Shown piece after piece: positions 41,687-52,441 of a DNA stretch of 64,000 nt (positions within the stretch are counted from its first letter, which is position 1; each line of letters starts with the position of its first letter). The notes below the pieces were generated by a model. It saw only the letters and a program-made list of their open reading frames with translations, had not been told where the DNA came from and made no database searches. The stretch spans positions 3,606,001 to 3,670,000 of the forward strand of contig CP114483.1 of assembly GCA_027186245.1 (NCBI GenBank). Direction: 5' to 3'. The translations under genes were made by a program, and so were the position numbers. This stretch comes from Coriaria nepalensis (Eukaryota; Streptophyta; Magnoliopsida; Cucurbitales; Coriariaceae).

Positions 41687-44684
41687 ATGGTGAGTAAAAT
41701 GGACGAAACTCAATTGAACAGGCTCGAGAATCAGGTAGATAATGGAGGGGGAGGCGCGTGGGAGTACCTCTGTCTGGTTAGGAAGCTCAACGTGCGCCGC
41801 TCCGAGAAGATCTTGAAGCACGGTGTATCGATCTTGAACGACATCAAAAAGCGATCTAGCCTCGGTGCTGAAGGTGAGTTTTTTTATTTTACCCTTTTCC
41901 TGATTGATTCGATCAGCGTATGTACGATGCTCAGCCTGTATCTACCTATGCTCTCAGCTCCCTTTTTGATCGAGTATGAGTAAGAATTTGCTGTAGGTTT
42001 TTTAACCTGTCAATGCTGTTCTTGGATGCCTTGAATTCTATGCTAATTTTGTCGATTTGAGTACCCTTTTGAATTGGTTATCGAGTTTAGTATTGTATGA
42101 TTGTATCGAAGTTGATTGGTTTATCAAGTGGTTCACTTTATTCGCAAGTTTATAAAATTCAATTGTTTGGTGGTTTAGGTTGCTCTATATGATTCTGATA
42201 GTCGAAATCTTTAAATTTTTTGGGCTGGCCACAGATTTGGGTAAGTTGGTTTATTCTCTAGGGAGTTATTTCACTATTAATTTGAACAGGGATGCTACTT
42301 CCCTTCTCAATGTTGTATAAAGGCTGCCATTTATAATCTCACGTACCTAGTTGTAGGAAATATTCCCACTCCATGAATCGCTCTTGTAAGAACGGGGAGA
42401 TACTAGTTTTGGTTCTAAAATTGAATGGCTATAAGAGCGTTCTAAGCTGAGGGGACAAAAGGACCTAATGCTTTGTTGCTTATGTCATTCTCTCATATAT
42501 CCTATATCTCTGCTGTACCTAGGCATGGCTAATGTCCTGATGAACAAGCTTCTCATGGCCACAGGGACTATTTTGATTTTGATCTAACAGGATTTCTGTA
42601 GTTCTTGTATCACAAGTGTGTATATGTGTTATCAGATGGTTTTTTTTATTTTTTATTTTACAGAAGGCATTATTTGGATAGAACCTTTACCTAACTTGTT
42701 TTATATCACTGATATAGAATGGACCTTACTTGAGCAAGTAGCAATTGCAGCTATTGATTGCCAAGCAATGGATGTTGCAAAGGTACAGCTTACCACTAAA
42801 TGTTTGTATCTTCCTTTCTTTTCTTCTTAGAATAATTGTAATTTGTTTTCTATCTTTCCTCTTTCATGCTATAATAATATTTCATGCTTGCTCACTGAAA
42901 TATCAAGCAGATATTTCTATAACCTGCTAGCTGAAAATATCCTTATTTTCTTGACACGAAACAGCTGAAACCGTAGTTGTTTTGACTTGTGGTCTGGGTT
43001 ATTTTTTTAGGGTTGATTGTCATAAAGTTGATGTCTTTTCACTTTGGATCGCTTGCAGGTATGCATAAGCGGTCTGCGCAATAAGTTTCCTGAGAGTAAC
43101 AGAGTTGGTAAGTAAAGATAACTAATGGCTGATATGAATGTGTGCATGGATGGGTTTTTGATGGAACATAGCAATACATAAAACTTCATTTTATCAAAAG
43201 ATTCATGTTTGCTACATCATAGATTTTTCTGGTCTTCATACTATGCATGTACCGCAGTTCTCTTCTTCTCCTGCTCCTCAAAATAGATTTGATTTAATGG
43301 AAATACTGCACATGCATAGATGATTTCATAAGCTTTAGATTATTATGGGTTTGCTTTGGCATATTTTACAGGGAGGCTGGAGGCTATGCTGTTTGAAGCA
43401 AGGGGATTGTGGGCAGAAGCAGAAAAAGCTTACTCGAGCCTTTTAGAGGATAATCTGTTTGATCAAGTAAATTTTCTATCTATTCCCTCATACAAAAAGA
43501 TCTTTACATTGTGAAATGAATTGCATTTTGATTCTATCATTTACTTTATACCGTGGGAAATTTTTATGAAATATGTAGCTCTAATAAAATAGTGTATTTT
43601 ACATAGGTAGTACACAAAAGAAGGGTTGCTATAGCAAAGGCACAAGGAAACATTTCTGGTGCCATCGAATGGCTCAATAAATATCTTGAAATGTGAGTTG
43701 GAGTTTAAAACCGTTTCCATTTTTTTTTTTCCTCCTGGTTCATATGATATATGCAAGGGCAATAATTGGCTGAAATGTTTTCCCCTCATTTACTAGTTTC
43801 ATGGCTGATCACAATGCCTGGAGAGAGCTGGCTGAATTATATGTCTCCTTGCAAATGTGAGTAGGTCTAATTTTCGTTTTTCCAACTACATAATAAAGCC
43901 AGACATTTTGTCACAAATTGAGAGTTTATGTTTGTCTTTTAGGTACAAGCAAGCAGTTTTTTGCTACGAGGAACTGATATTATCCCAACCTACAGTACCA
44001 TTACATCACTTAGCCTATGCTGATGTAAGAAAGTTTCCATTAATATTCATTCACTTTTCTTTTTTTTCTTTCCATTTTTTGTCAGCCCTATCAAAGTGTA
44101 AAAATCTAAAACCGGAATGAAGAACAAGTACCTCTCCCTGTGAAGGTTTTAGTTTTTTGAGTCTATTCCAGAGCTAGCTCTGTGCACGTCCAAGAATTTA
44201 TCCTCCTCCAATGGCATACTTTTCTCTGGTCTTAAACCTGATAACCAACTGGTGTCATTCTTTCATTCTTCTCCTTGATTTAATAGGTACTTTACACTCT
44301 TGGTGGCCTAGAAAACCTTCAAACAGCAAAGAAGTACTACGCGGCAACTATAAAGCTGACAGGAGGAAAGAATACAAGAGCACTTTTTGGCATTTGCTTG
44401 GTTAGTTCTCTCTCTTCTCTTTTTGGGATATAGTTCTTTCTTTCTCCTCTCTGTGTTTCTTTAAACTAAACGAAGGTTTTTTTTTCCCCTCTCTCTCTCT
44501 CTTGTTATCATAGTGTACTTCTGCTATCGGACAGCTTTCAAAAGGGCGGAACAAAGAAGACAAGGAGAGCCCTGAGCTACAATCTCTGGCTGCTAAAGCA
44601 CTGGAGAAAGATTACAAGCAAAGAGCTCCCGATAAGCTCTCTCTTCTTTCTTCCACATTAAAGAACTTGAAAGTTTCGTCATAA
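41687..44684 (+). CDS. EMC2: ER membrane protein complex subunit 2 (EMC2)
   Basis: Nine exons join to 302 aa: 41687-41873, 42718-42782, 43059-43107, 43372-43466, 43607-43692, 43797-43856, 43943-44024, 44287-44400 and 44514-44684. The protein is a TPR solenoid. Family blocks include GRLEAMLFEARGLWAEAEKAY, RVAIAKAQGNISGAIEWLNK, AWRELAELYVSL, YKQAVFCYEELILSQP and NLQTAKKYYAATIKLTGGKN. EMC2 is the cytosolic scaffold subunit of the EMC insertase, which inserts tail-anchored and multipass membrane proteins into the ER. There is no signal or membrane segment, as expected. Exon 2 could instead start at 42664, adding 18 in-frame codons (GIIWIEPLPNL...); the shorter form matches family length. The ATG at 41687 is chosen because MVSKMDETQLNRLE is the first Met in a long open exon; a second ATG lies four codons on. 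Confidence 0.94.
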
Positions 44685-45115
44685 TTCAGCGGTTGATTGA
44701 AGATCATCTCACTTTTAAATTTACAAGCATTTCATCATCCGAGAGCTGAAAGTCTAATTATAATTCTGAAATCCCTTATTTCTTTTCTTTTTCTCCTTAT
44801 TATTGATATAGTTTTTCAGAATGTTTCGAGTAGGAGGGTAGTTATTGTATTTGTTATTTACGGATCGCCAGGCAGTAGACTAGGAAATGTGATGCAGATT
44901 TTTATTCTGTTTGGGCTTGAGTTTAGCACTCTTTATTTGCTTTTTTTTCCAACTCTTGGAGTGATGATAAAACGAGAAGACAATAATGCTAGAAGGCCCT
45001 TCACTCAAATAACCTCTGTTTTCTTTCTTTGAAGTCATTGAAATTCTACGTACATAAACTTTCTTCTACCTAAACGGTTAAGTGAAAGCATATTACGTGC
45101 TACCTATATTACATG
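44685..45115. other. spacer between convergent EMC2 and TSO1-like genes
   Basis: Contains both 3' UTRs. No other gene is supported; the 111-codon frame at 44697-45032 has no family match. Confidence 0.5.
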
Positions 45116-46969
45116 CTACCTGAGGCTAGGACCTATAACTTTAGTAGAACACAAAATTGACCAGGAAGGGTACTTGTGACCAGGAACATTACTATATGCT
45201 CTTATGGAGCTGAAGATTCCTACCGATTCGGTGGTGAAATTCTCTTTAAGTTCGGAGAGGTTGACTGGACCCTGCCGGGCATGTAAGTATCTGCTATTCG
45301 CATCCCAAGTTGGCTCATCATCTAGAATCTTATCTACATCCCTTGGAGTCTCTTTTTCTTCTCCTCTATGTCCGGTTTCATCAAGCCCTATTATTCATAG
45401 CTAAATAAGAAAAAAGAAACGATGTAATTGAATACGAAACAGAAGGGAAAATTAGGTTTTAAAAAGAAAAGTGCAACTTTTTTTCTTTTTCACATTACAT
45501 CCCTTGGAGTCTCTTTTTCTTCTCCTCTATGTCCGGTTTCATCAAGCCCTATAATTCATAGCTAAATAAGAAAAAGAGAAACGATGTAATTGAATACAAA
45601 ACAGAAGGGAAAATTAGGTTTTAAAAAGAAAAGTGCAACTTTTTTTCTTTTTCACATTCCATCCCTGTGGCCAAATGTGTTTTTACACCCTACACACCTA
45701 CAGCTAATAGAACACCCTGCTCCGCCCTTCACGAATACAAAACGAAACGCTTTCCGGTCAGATGATAAGATAAAAGAAATAAACACGGAAGAGAGTAGAG
45801 ATATGAACCTGATAGCATTCACAGTATTTCTTTAAGCAACTTGATTTTTTACAGTTGCATCCTCTTTTGTGTCTCACGGAAGCAGGAGTTTTGTTAAGAT
45901 GATCCTCCTGAATTCAATTAATCACATAAGATCACATATTCTCAATGATTCCTTCTAAATGACAGATATTAAATGAAACCTTTTAAGGATAATTTTCTAA
46001 CCCCGGATTCTGGAGGAGCATTGATGGTTCTAATCACTCTGGGAGCAAAAGCAAGAGGATTTCGAGACTCGATTTGTTTTCGAGTTTCTATAATGGTGTT
46101 CTCATGAATAGGTTTGTTAAGGCAATCTTGCCATAAACAGGGCTCTATGCAGTACAGACCAGCCGCAAAGCATTTACAATAACTGAAATTTTTAGAGAAC
46201 AAAAAACAATCCATTAGATGTCAAACAGAAACAGAGTTAAAGAGACAATAACCTCACACTACTTACAGTTTTAAGGACCTTGACCTTTTACAATTACAAC
46301 GTTTGCAGGCCCTACTTTCTTCAACATGTTCCAACTTAGACCTGGAAAATCCATTTGAAAGGAGATTACGCATTAGCATTCACATAAGGATAGTTTGAAA
46401 TGAAAAAAAGGAATGATAAATAAATAAGATTTTCAGTATATGCCTTTTCTTTGTCGGACTATCATGCTCAAACTCTTCACAAACACTATGATGAGACGTT
46501 TGAGCGACATTTGCCAAGCAAAGAGCTTCATGATAACTAAGAGAATCCAGGTCTCTTTTTGAATATTCATTTGACTAAATCAGTGACTGAGTCTCACATT
46601 CTACGATTCTACCATTATTAGAGTTTTTCCCAAAAGCATTTAAATGCAAGCCTGTAACCGATAACTTTGATGACAAATGATTAGATTGCATTGGTCTTAG
46701 AATCACATACTGGTTTCTTGTTAAGGGATCCTTCATAAACAAGGCATCGCCTTAGCTGCTGAGAAAAACCAGGCTGCAAAAAAAAAAACGCAAGGCAAAG
46801 TGCCAATTAATGTATTTAGAACAGTGAAAAAAGAAGTTTAGAAACAGGAGAGAGAGAGGGACTAAGCTGAGAAAAATGGTAGGAACTAAGCTGGTGCTGA
46901 GAAACGGACCTCGATTTTAGAAACAGAGCGGGTATGGATCTGCTTATTCTTATCAGGCGTGCTCTCCAT
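45116..46969 (-). CDS. TSO1-like CXC (CRC) domain protein with degenerate first CXC
   Basis: Nine minus-strand exons keep one frame (320 aa): 46969-46910, 46773-46711, 46574-46444, 46341-46267, 46182-46002, 45907-45809, 45726-45656, 45526-45494 and 45365-45116. CXC proteins bind DNA and act in DREAM/MuvB-type cell-cycle repression. The linker [11 protein letters not shown] (about 150) and the second CXC (C187, 189, 194, 199, 201, 208, 212, 214, 217) are intact. In the first CXC (residues 97-130) two expected cysteines are changed: CKRSRSLKL has Ser107 and EPCLWQDC has Trp127. The intron after exon 3 has a GC donor (AAAAG|GCATAT). Exon 8 (33 nt) and the start of exon 9 are copies produced by a tandem duplication. 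The syntenic counterpart is At3g04850, which is also a short family member. Confidence 0.88.
45335..45657. repeat. 161-162 bp tandem duplication, two copies
   Basis: Copies run about 45335-45495 and 45496-45657 and differ at only a few positions. Each unit holds, on the minus strand, a donor (AT|GTGAAAAAG), a complete short intron and an acceptor with the first codons of an exon (A|GGAGAAGAAAAAGAGACTCC). The duplication therefore adds one extra exon-intron unit to the TSO1-like gene. Confidence 0.95.
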
Positions 46970-47800
46970 TTTCTGCGAATGTGCAACGTCTCTTGGACCT
47001 CCTCCTCCTCCTCCTCCTCCACATCTCTCTCTATCTCTCTTCTTCCTCTTTCTACTTCCTCTCCTAGTAACCCTACTGCTTGGTCTACTGTGAAACTTAC
47101 AAAGTGAGAGCGGGAAAATGCAAATTGTATTTTGTTCATCAATAACCTGGACCGACCTACTACCACTTTCTATTTTCCTTTTATTTTATATATCTAACTT
47201 TAAAATGGTCAAAATTTCAGTTTATCTAAAACTCTGTGGAGGAAATTTCTAACTTTACGTCCTATGAGCTTCAACTACTCTAAAAAGAAGATGGATTCTT
47301 GTTCATCTCTATTCATCTCTAAGTTAATTTCATGACATTAATATGGAGGCTAACAGGTAAGGAATTGACGTGATATATACATACATATTATATATATATA
47401 TATATATATATAATTTTTTTTATCATAAGATAATATCTAGTAGGAATTCTTAGGTATGAAGTTGAAAAGATGTTGAGATCATTCACTCCTTCCAGCACAA
47501 AAGAAGGCATATATATATATAAGCTATACCAGCACAAACTGCAAGTTAGCAGTAAATGCAGAGCATGGTAATGTTATGTATACAAACTTCAAAGTTCAAG
47601 AAGCTACACACAATTACTAGATATGAACTCGAAAATATATGAACAGCCAAACGTAAAAACAAAGCTGCCTCCTTCTCATGTAATCGCTAATAAGAACAAA
47701 GGATGATCCAAAAAATAAAAAATAAAAAAATTGTGACAGAAAAAGGACTACTGAATGCTCTCTGTTAGCAATCCAAAAGAATAAACCCAGAATGATTTCT
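46970..47800. other. TSO1-like promoter side and spacer
   Basis: Upstream of the TSO1-like start the minus strand has a CT/GGA-rich leader (about 46990-47060). Further right are a TA repeat at about 47388-47412 and the likely 3' UTR of the DUF868 gene. No other gene is supported. Confidence 0.4.
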
Positions 47801-48710
47801 CTACCCGTTCTTCCACGCATACAAAATCAAGGAGAAGCCAACGAGATATTGTGATTTAGAACCTGAAGATCTGTGTGAATTATAAGACCGAGTACAAGAC
47901 AAGACATTTGAATCACAAAAGGATTGACTTGTCTTAAACATGAAAACCGCGTTTCCAAGCGATGAACTGAAAAGCCAATTATGAACATCCCAAAACACTT
48001 CAATTTCAAGCCCTTCGATCAAAAGGGTATGGTTCCCTCTAAACTTCCAATGCAACCTTTTCACCTGCAGCATACTCTTTCCATCTATCCGGATCACGAA
48101 AAATGGATCCGTCACCCCAAATGAATTGCATTCAATCACAAAAATCATGAACTAGACCGTTTTCGAAAAAACGGGCCTTAGTACAAAACACCTTTTTTCC
48201 ATAAAGGTGTTCTTTCTTAGCAATACAAGTAGCCTTTGAAGATGATGGAGACAAATTGGTCTTTTTGAAAACTTCTTTTCGTAAATCTCCAAGGAGAAGA
48301 ATCATTTCCCAATCCATGAGGATTATGAGGTAAAATCCCTCTAAGGGTTCCGGCCCGGATCCGAATTTAGCCAAGGAAAGATCCCAGTAAATATCGAATT
48401 TAGAAGAATACGATTCTAATCTCTTTGACCATCTTCTTTTAGAGAATAGCCATGGTTTGATATCAACCTTGCATAAAGATTGCTTTGAGGGATCTTCGAT
48501 TCCGATACTAAATCCTTGTCCCATCAAACTCTTACTCCATGTTATAGTGATCAAGTAATACTTACCACCCCTTAACTTGCATTGGTAAATACAAGTGACC
48601 AGATTTTGCGGAGATTTAGTAGTGAAATTAGAAGAGGAAGAAGATGATGAGGATGATGAATCAGCAACTTGTACACCCTTTTCTCCAAAACAATATGGGA
48701 AATCTCTCAT
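47801..48710 (-). pseudogene. DUF868 gene with single-base frameshift
   Basis: An intronless DUF868 protein, counterpart of At3g04860, starts at 48710 (MRDFPYCFGEKGVQVADSSS). It carries the family blocks NLVTCIYQCKLRGG, LITITWSKSLMGQ, KPWLFSKRRWSK, DIYWDLSLAKFGSGPEPLEGFY and KKEHLYGKKVFCTKA. Near 48140 the frame ends (HDFCD, stop at 48132). The remaining quarter continues in the next frame as VIECNSFGVTDPFF...VKRLHWKFRGNHTLLIEGLEIEVFWDVHNW...GFSLILYAWKNG, stopping at 47801. The break sits on a run of five A (48140-48144; T on the coding strand), where one base fewer would restore the family wording. This is either a sequence error or a lesion that removes about 110 C-terminal residues. The role of DUF868 is unknown. 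Confidence 0.85.
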
Positions 48711-49979
48711 TTTTTTTCCACAGTTGGGAAATTTCAGCAACAAATTATCACTCTTGTAAACTTCTGATTTGATTTTTGATGGCAGAAAGTAATCAAGTAT
48801 CAGAATGGGAAGTAAAAAAGGGTGGAAAATAAAAGAAAGAGGTGACTTACCAGAACTAATCAGAGACAAAAATTTTAAAAACCCATCTGAGAAATGCTTC
48901 AGAATCTTTTATAAAACCTTCAATGGACTCATTTTCTGCATAAACCCATTTGAATCCAAGCTTTAGAGACAGAGAGAGAGAGAGAGCAAACAGGGGGAGG
49001 TTAGTATCCAGCATGAAAGACAAATTTGGGAATATGGAGTCAATAGCTTCAAGCGAAGAAGAAGACAAAAGAGTATTACTAGTTTCACTATCAACCCCTA
49101 AGCCGTAAGGGGCCAAAACGATTTATAAAAAAAGTAATTAAAATAAGAAAACATTTATCATAATAATAAAACAAGAACAACCACAAAATAGTAAAGCGAA
49201 AACATACATACCTATCGAATTTAAACTGCTTGAGAAGAAGATTTAGGGAGGAGAAGAAGATAATATATATATATATATATGAACAACTGGGTATTGCTGT
49301 AAAGAAGGAAGGCTTATTAGCTCTGTCTGTCTCTCTCTCTCTCTGTCTCTCTCCATGACTTTCCTTTAGCTACCATAATTTTTCATACGAAGAAGGAAGA
49401 GATTTTATTACATTTTAGAGGAGCCCCCAATCCCATTTTAGAGAGAGAGAGCTTTGTGATTTCAAATCTTTCAAACTTTCATGAAAAATCTGCGTTTATT
49501 TACTTAAGGTAATATAAATATTAATTGGTGCATTTATATTATATATATTATATATATATATATATATAATATATATATGAAAACTAAATTAAATTTCTGA
49601 GTAGATCTGTTTTCGAAAAAGGAAAAATGTGATATTCCACGTAATTTAGGCAAAGATATTGGCTTTATTTTAACAGAAAAAGCAAAGGATACGCGTGACT
49701 AACACGAACCAATTACAGCATGATAAATACAACTATTTTTCTGGCCCCACACGTTTTACGAGGGAATTTTTGAATCCAGTATGTACACGCGTTGTGATGC
49801 GAATGAGGATCGAGCGGTTGGTTCCATACCAGGAGACATAGAAAGAAGAAAAAGGTGAGAAATGTTTTATTTAATAAGGGAGAGTCAATATTACTTTAGT
49901 CTTAGTCATCACCTAATCTTCCACATCAATATTATTAGTTTATGTTGGTAGTAACATTAGATGACATAGCAATCTTGAC
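48711..49979. other. DUF868 leader, promoter side and spacer
   Basis: A donor CTG|GTAAGTCACC at about 48852 on the minus strand suggests a leader intron. GA repeats at 48968-48984 and CT repeats at 49320-49352 lie upstream, with TA repeats at 49262-49281 and 49535-49577. No other gene is supported. Confidence 0.4.
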
Positions 49980-50656
49980 CCTTTCAAGCTGCTAATTCAA
50001 TTCCTTTTGATCAATAGCAAACTTAGAAGCCTCAAGTTCCTCATAAATGAAAATATCCCAAGGATTATGCCACCATCTTATACAATATTTCTCTAAGTTC
50101 TCGTCAATAATAGTCCTTGAAGTTTGAGGGAAATCTTTGTCGCGAAGAATGTATGTCTCCGATACAGCGAAGGACGGAGGATTCCATCCGGTGAATCCGA
50201 CTGACCGCGATATACGGTTGAGGTACGAGATACTTTCTTCGTGTCATGGACATCGGTCGAACATTGACACTTCCTCTTCTTTATCAACTTCCACTCTCCC
50301 CTCACTGGCTCACTCTGATCGATTTCTCTCACGACCTTCTTTTGCATCCACAAGTCACGGTTCTGGCCGCTCATGGTTGCCGTGTTCAATCTCACATAAG
50401 CCGAACCTGTAACTGCACTATCACTTGTATTCTCTATATCGGCAGTACTCATCATATCCAAATGCATGTGATCATCAATGCAGTACGCTTCATTTTGTTC
50501 TTCTATGCAAGAACTAGGATCAATTTTTGGAGGATTTTCAGGGAAACTTTCAGGGTTTGAAGTAGAATTGCTCGGATTTTCTAGCAGATTCTCAGGCTCC
50601 AAACAACACGGTATATAGAGAGTTGCTTTTAGTAGACTATGGCTACTATACAACAA
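49980..50656 (-). CDS. unidentified ORF, possibly broken
   Basis: A 187-codon minus-strand frame runs 50656-50093 and has a biased, protein-like composition, with acidic and Ser/Asn-rich text first and then basic text (WKLIKKRKCQC, VYRGQSDSPDGILRPSLYRR). Beyond about 50150 coding-like text seems to continue in another frame (DENLEKYCIRWWHNPWDI, then EELEASKFAIDQKELN ending at a stop near 50003). No known domain, signal peptide or membrane segment is recognised. It may be a decayed gene, an exon of a gene I cannot model, or a captured fragment. The opposite strand is also partly open over this stretch, so a chance frame cannot be excluded. Confidence 0.35.
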
Positions 50657-51279
50657 AATAGATAAAACGTATATAGATACGCAATCAATATTGGCTTTTC
50701 ATAACTCGTTTCCTGTCATTACTGCACATAATCAACTGGCAAGGAGATATTAATTTTGTCGCCCCATCTCAATCTGATATGTATCATTGAGATAAGTCGG
50801 TCCATTTACGATCTATCCAATAATTTATACTTTTAATTAAAAAAAAAAAAAAAGAAAAAAAATTAAGGAGTTTTAGGCAAATGTGTTCGAGACTATGGAG
50901 CTCTGCCATATGACTATCGAAATAGTATATGAAATATATTCATGCGAAAATTTTTCGAGCTAGCTCCGTATAGAGAAATTGATCATTCTTGCGGATACGG
51001 TGCTATGTTTTAGTCCGATGAGTCAAAATGTGCAACACATTATTTATTCAATCAGATAACCGTACCCTTTCTTACCAACCAAACAGAAAGAGCTCACTGG
51101 ACTAGTTTACAGGTTCAACTTATAAGATATAGATGGATCCAATTCATTTCAGGTAGTAAAATGTCCATAAAAGAATCTTCAAGATCATATGAAGAGTAAG
51201 AGGAATGAAACAAGTTGAATCATTCCTCAAAGATCAAACAAAAATTGGCATATAACACGTACTGAATTTCTTATTTTTT
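50657..51279. other. intergenic, no gene seen
   Basis: Spacer with an A-rich run at 50840-50870. No gene, RNA or repeat is supported. Confidence 0.45.
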
Positions 51280-51546
51280 GATTATTACAGACTCGTATTG
51301 ATCTTCATTCTCATATAGCAAAAGTAGAAACATAAGATCATACATTGATTGATTATTTGTATGGATCTTTCTCCTTCTCAACAGCGTTCTTTGCAGCCAC
51401 AAGATCATACACAGATTATTACAGACTCATATTGTTCTTCATTTCTTATATAGCAAAAATAGAAGCATAAGATCTTATACAGATTGATTATTTCTATGGA
51501 TCTTACTCCCTCTCAACAGCTCTCTTTGCAGCCTCAAGATCCTCAT
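51280..51546. repeat. 134-bp tandem duplication at DRT102 3' end
   Basis: About 51280-51412 and 51414-51546 are imperfect copies, both running from GATTATTACAGACTC through GATTGATTATTT and TATGGATCTT to TCTCAACAGC and CTTTGCAGCC. The right copy includes the last 13 or so codons and the stop of DRT102. The left copy repeats that coding end in the 3' flank with several changes, and there the stop codon position is altered. Confidence 0.9.
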
Positions 51547-52441
51547 CAAAGAACATGTCCCAGTGACCATCCCACTTGATGAAGAACTCAGTATCCTCAT
51601 AATACCTGACTCTATGCACATCACCTGCAGGTGTGAACAGAAAATCCCCTACACTCAGATCAAATCTCTCCTCCTTAGTCAAATTCCACACAGTCTTCTT
51701 CCCCTCCAACACCACCAAATCATGCCCAAACGTGTGGTGATGTGCCGGCTCAACACTCCCGGCCTTAAACCTAACTATTGCAGAAGTCGGAGTTTCCCTC
51801 AGAATTTTCATCGAACCTCCAGGAATTATATCAATCGGATTCAATTCCCTACTCTTCACTAAACAACAAATCGAACACTTACTTTCTTCCTCAACCGATT
51901 TCAAATCCTTCTCTAATTCTCCCCCGATTTTGGACATTTCGGTAACCGAATTGTCTAAGAAAGATTCGATTTCTTCCGGCCAAGGTTTAGATCCGGACGC
52001 AGGGCATGGAGATTTGAAAGGAGTATTAAGCCAAGCGGTTAGAATCCCGATTGCGGTTTCGGGGGAAGTAGACATACCGGAAACGGCGAGTACATTGGAA
52101 TTGTTGATAGATCGAGCGTTGAGAGCTTCATCGGGAGTGAGACAAGTAGCAGCGAAGACGCCAGGGTACTTGTTGGCGAAGATTCCCACGCCGACTCCGG
52201 TTCCACAGGCGACGAGGCCGCGAGTTTCGAAAGGTTCTTCGGTTGATGAGGAACAAGAGGAGACGCGGCGGCCGACTTCTGCGGCGATAGAGTAGTAGGT
52301 GGAGGTTCCAAGATCGTCAACTTCGATGTTGAGAGAACGGAGGTGAGAGACTAGAGTGTCCTTGAGTGTGCAGCCGAAGGAGTCAGCTCCAGCAATGATT
52401 TTGAGTGGACGATTTGCGGCGGCGGCGGTTGTATCAGCCAT
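51503..52441 (-). CDS. DRT102: DRT102-like protein: RpiB/LacAB fold plus cupin
   Basis: An intronless 312-aa protein starts at 52441 (MADTTAAAANRPLKIIAGAD). Residues about 12-165 form the RpiB/LacA-LacB sugar-phosphate isomerase fold, with the cysteine motif LVACGTGVGVGIFANKYPGV and SNVLAVSG. Residues about 205-305 form a cupin (EPAHHHTFGHDLVVLEG, then FTPAGDVHRVRY). The Arabidopsis protein At3g04880 was isolated by partial rescue of E. coli UV sensitivity; its true biochemical role is unclear, and isomerase activity is inferred from the fold. No transit peptide is seen. The last codons are repeated downstream by a 134-bp tandem duplication. It is divergent with the DUF2358 gene, as in Arabidopsis. 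Confidence 0.95.
   Translation of the reverse strand: MADTTAAAANRPLKIIAGADSFGCTLKDTLVSHLRSLNIEVDDLGTSTYYSIAAEVGRRVSSCSSSTEEPFETRGLVACGTGVGVGIFANKYPGVFAATCLTPDEALNARSINNSNVLAVSGMSTSPETAIGILTAWLNTPFKSPCPASGSKPWPEEIESFLDNSVTEMSKIGGELEKDLKSVEEESKCSICCLVKSRELNPIDIIPGGSMKILRETPTSAIVRFKAGSVEPAHHHTFGHDLVVLEGKKTVWNLTKEERFDLSVGDFLFTPAGDVHRVRYYEDTEFFIKWDGHWDMFFDEDLEAAKRAVERE

Noticed and set aside
46574..46680. Apparent in-frame stop (TAG) in the TSO1-like gene upstream of [10 protein letters not shown]
   Set aside because: The TAG is the AG of a splice acceptor; starting the exon at 46574 joins in phase 0 with the previous exon and removes the stop.
48856..49116. 86-codon minus-strand frame upstream of the DUF868 gene
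   Set aside because: Lies in the probable leader and leader intron; text is low-complexity (Ser/Leu from CT repeats) with no domain.
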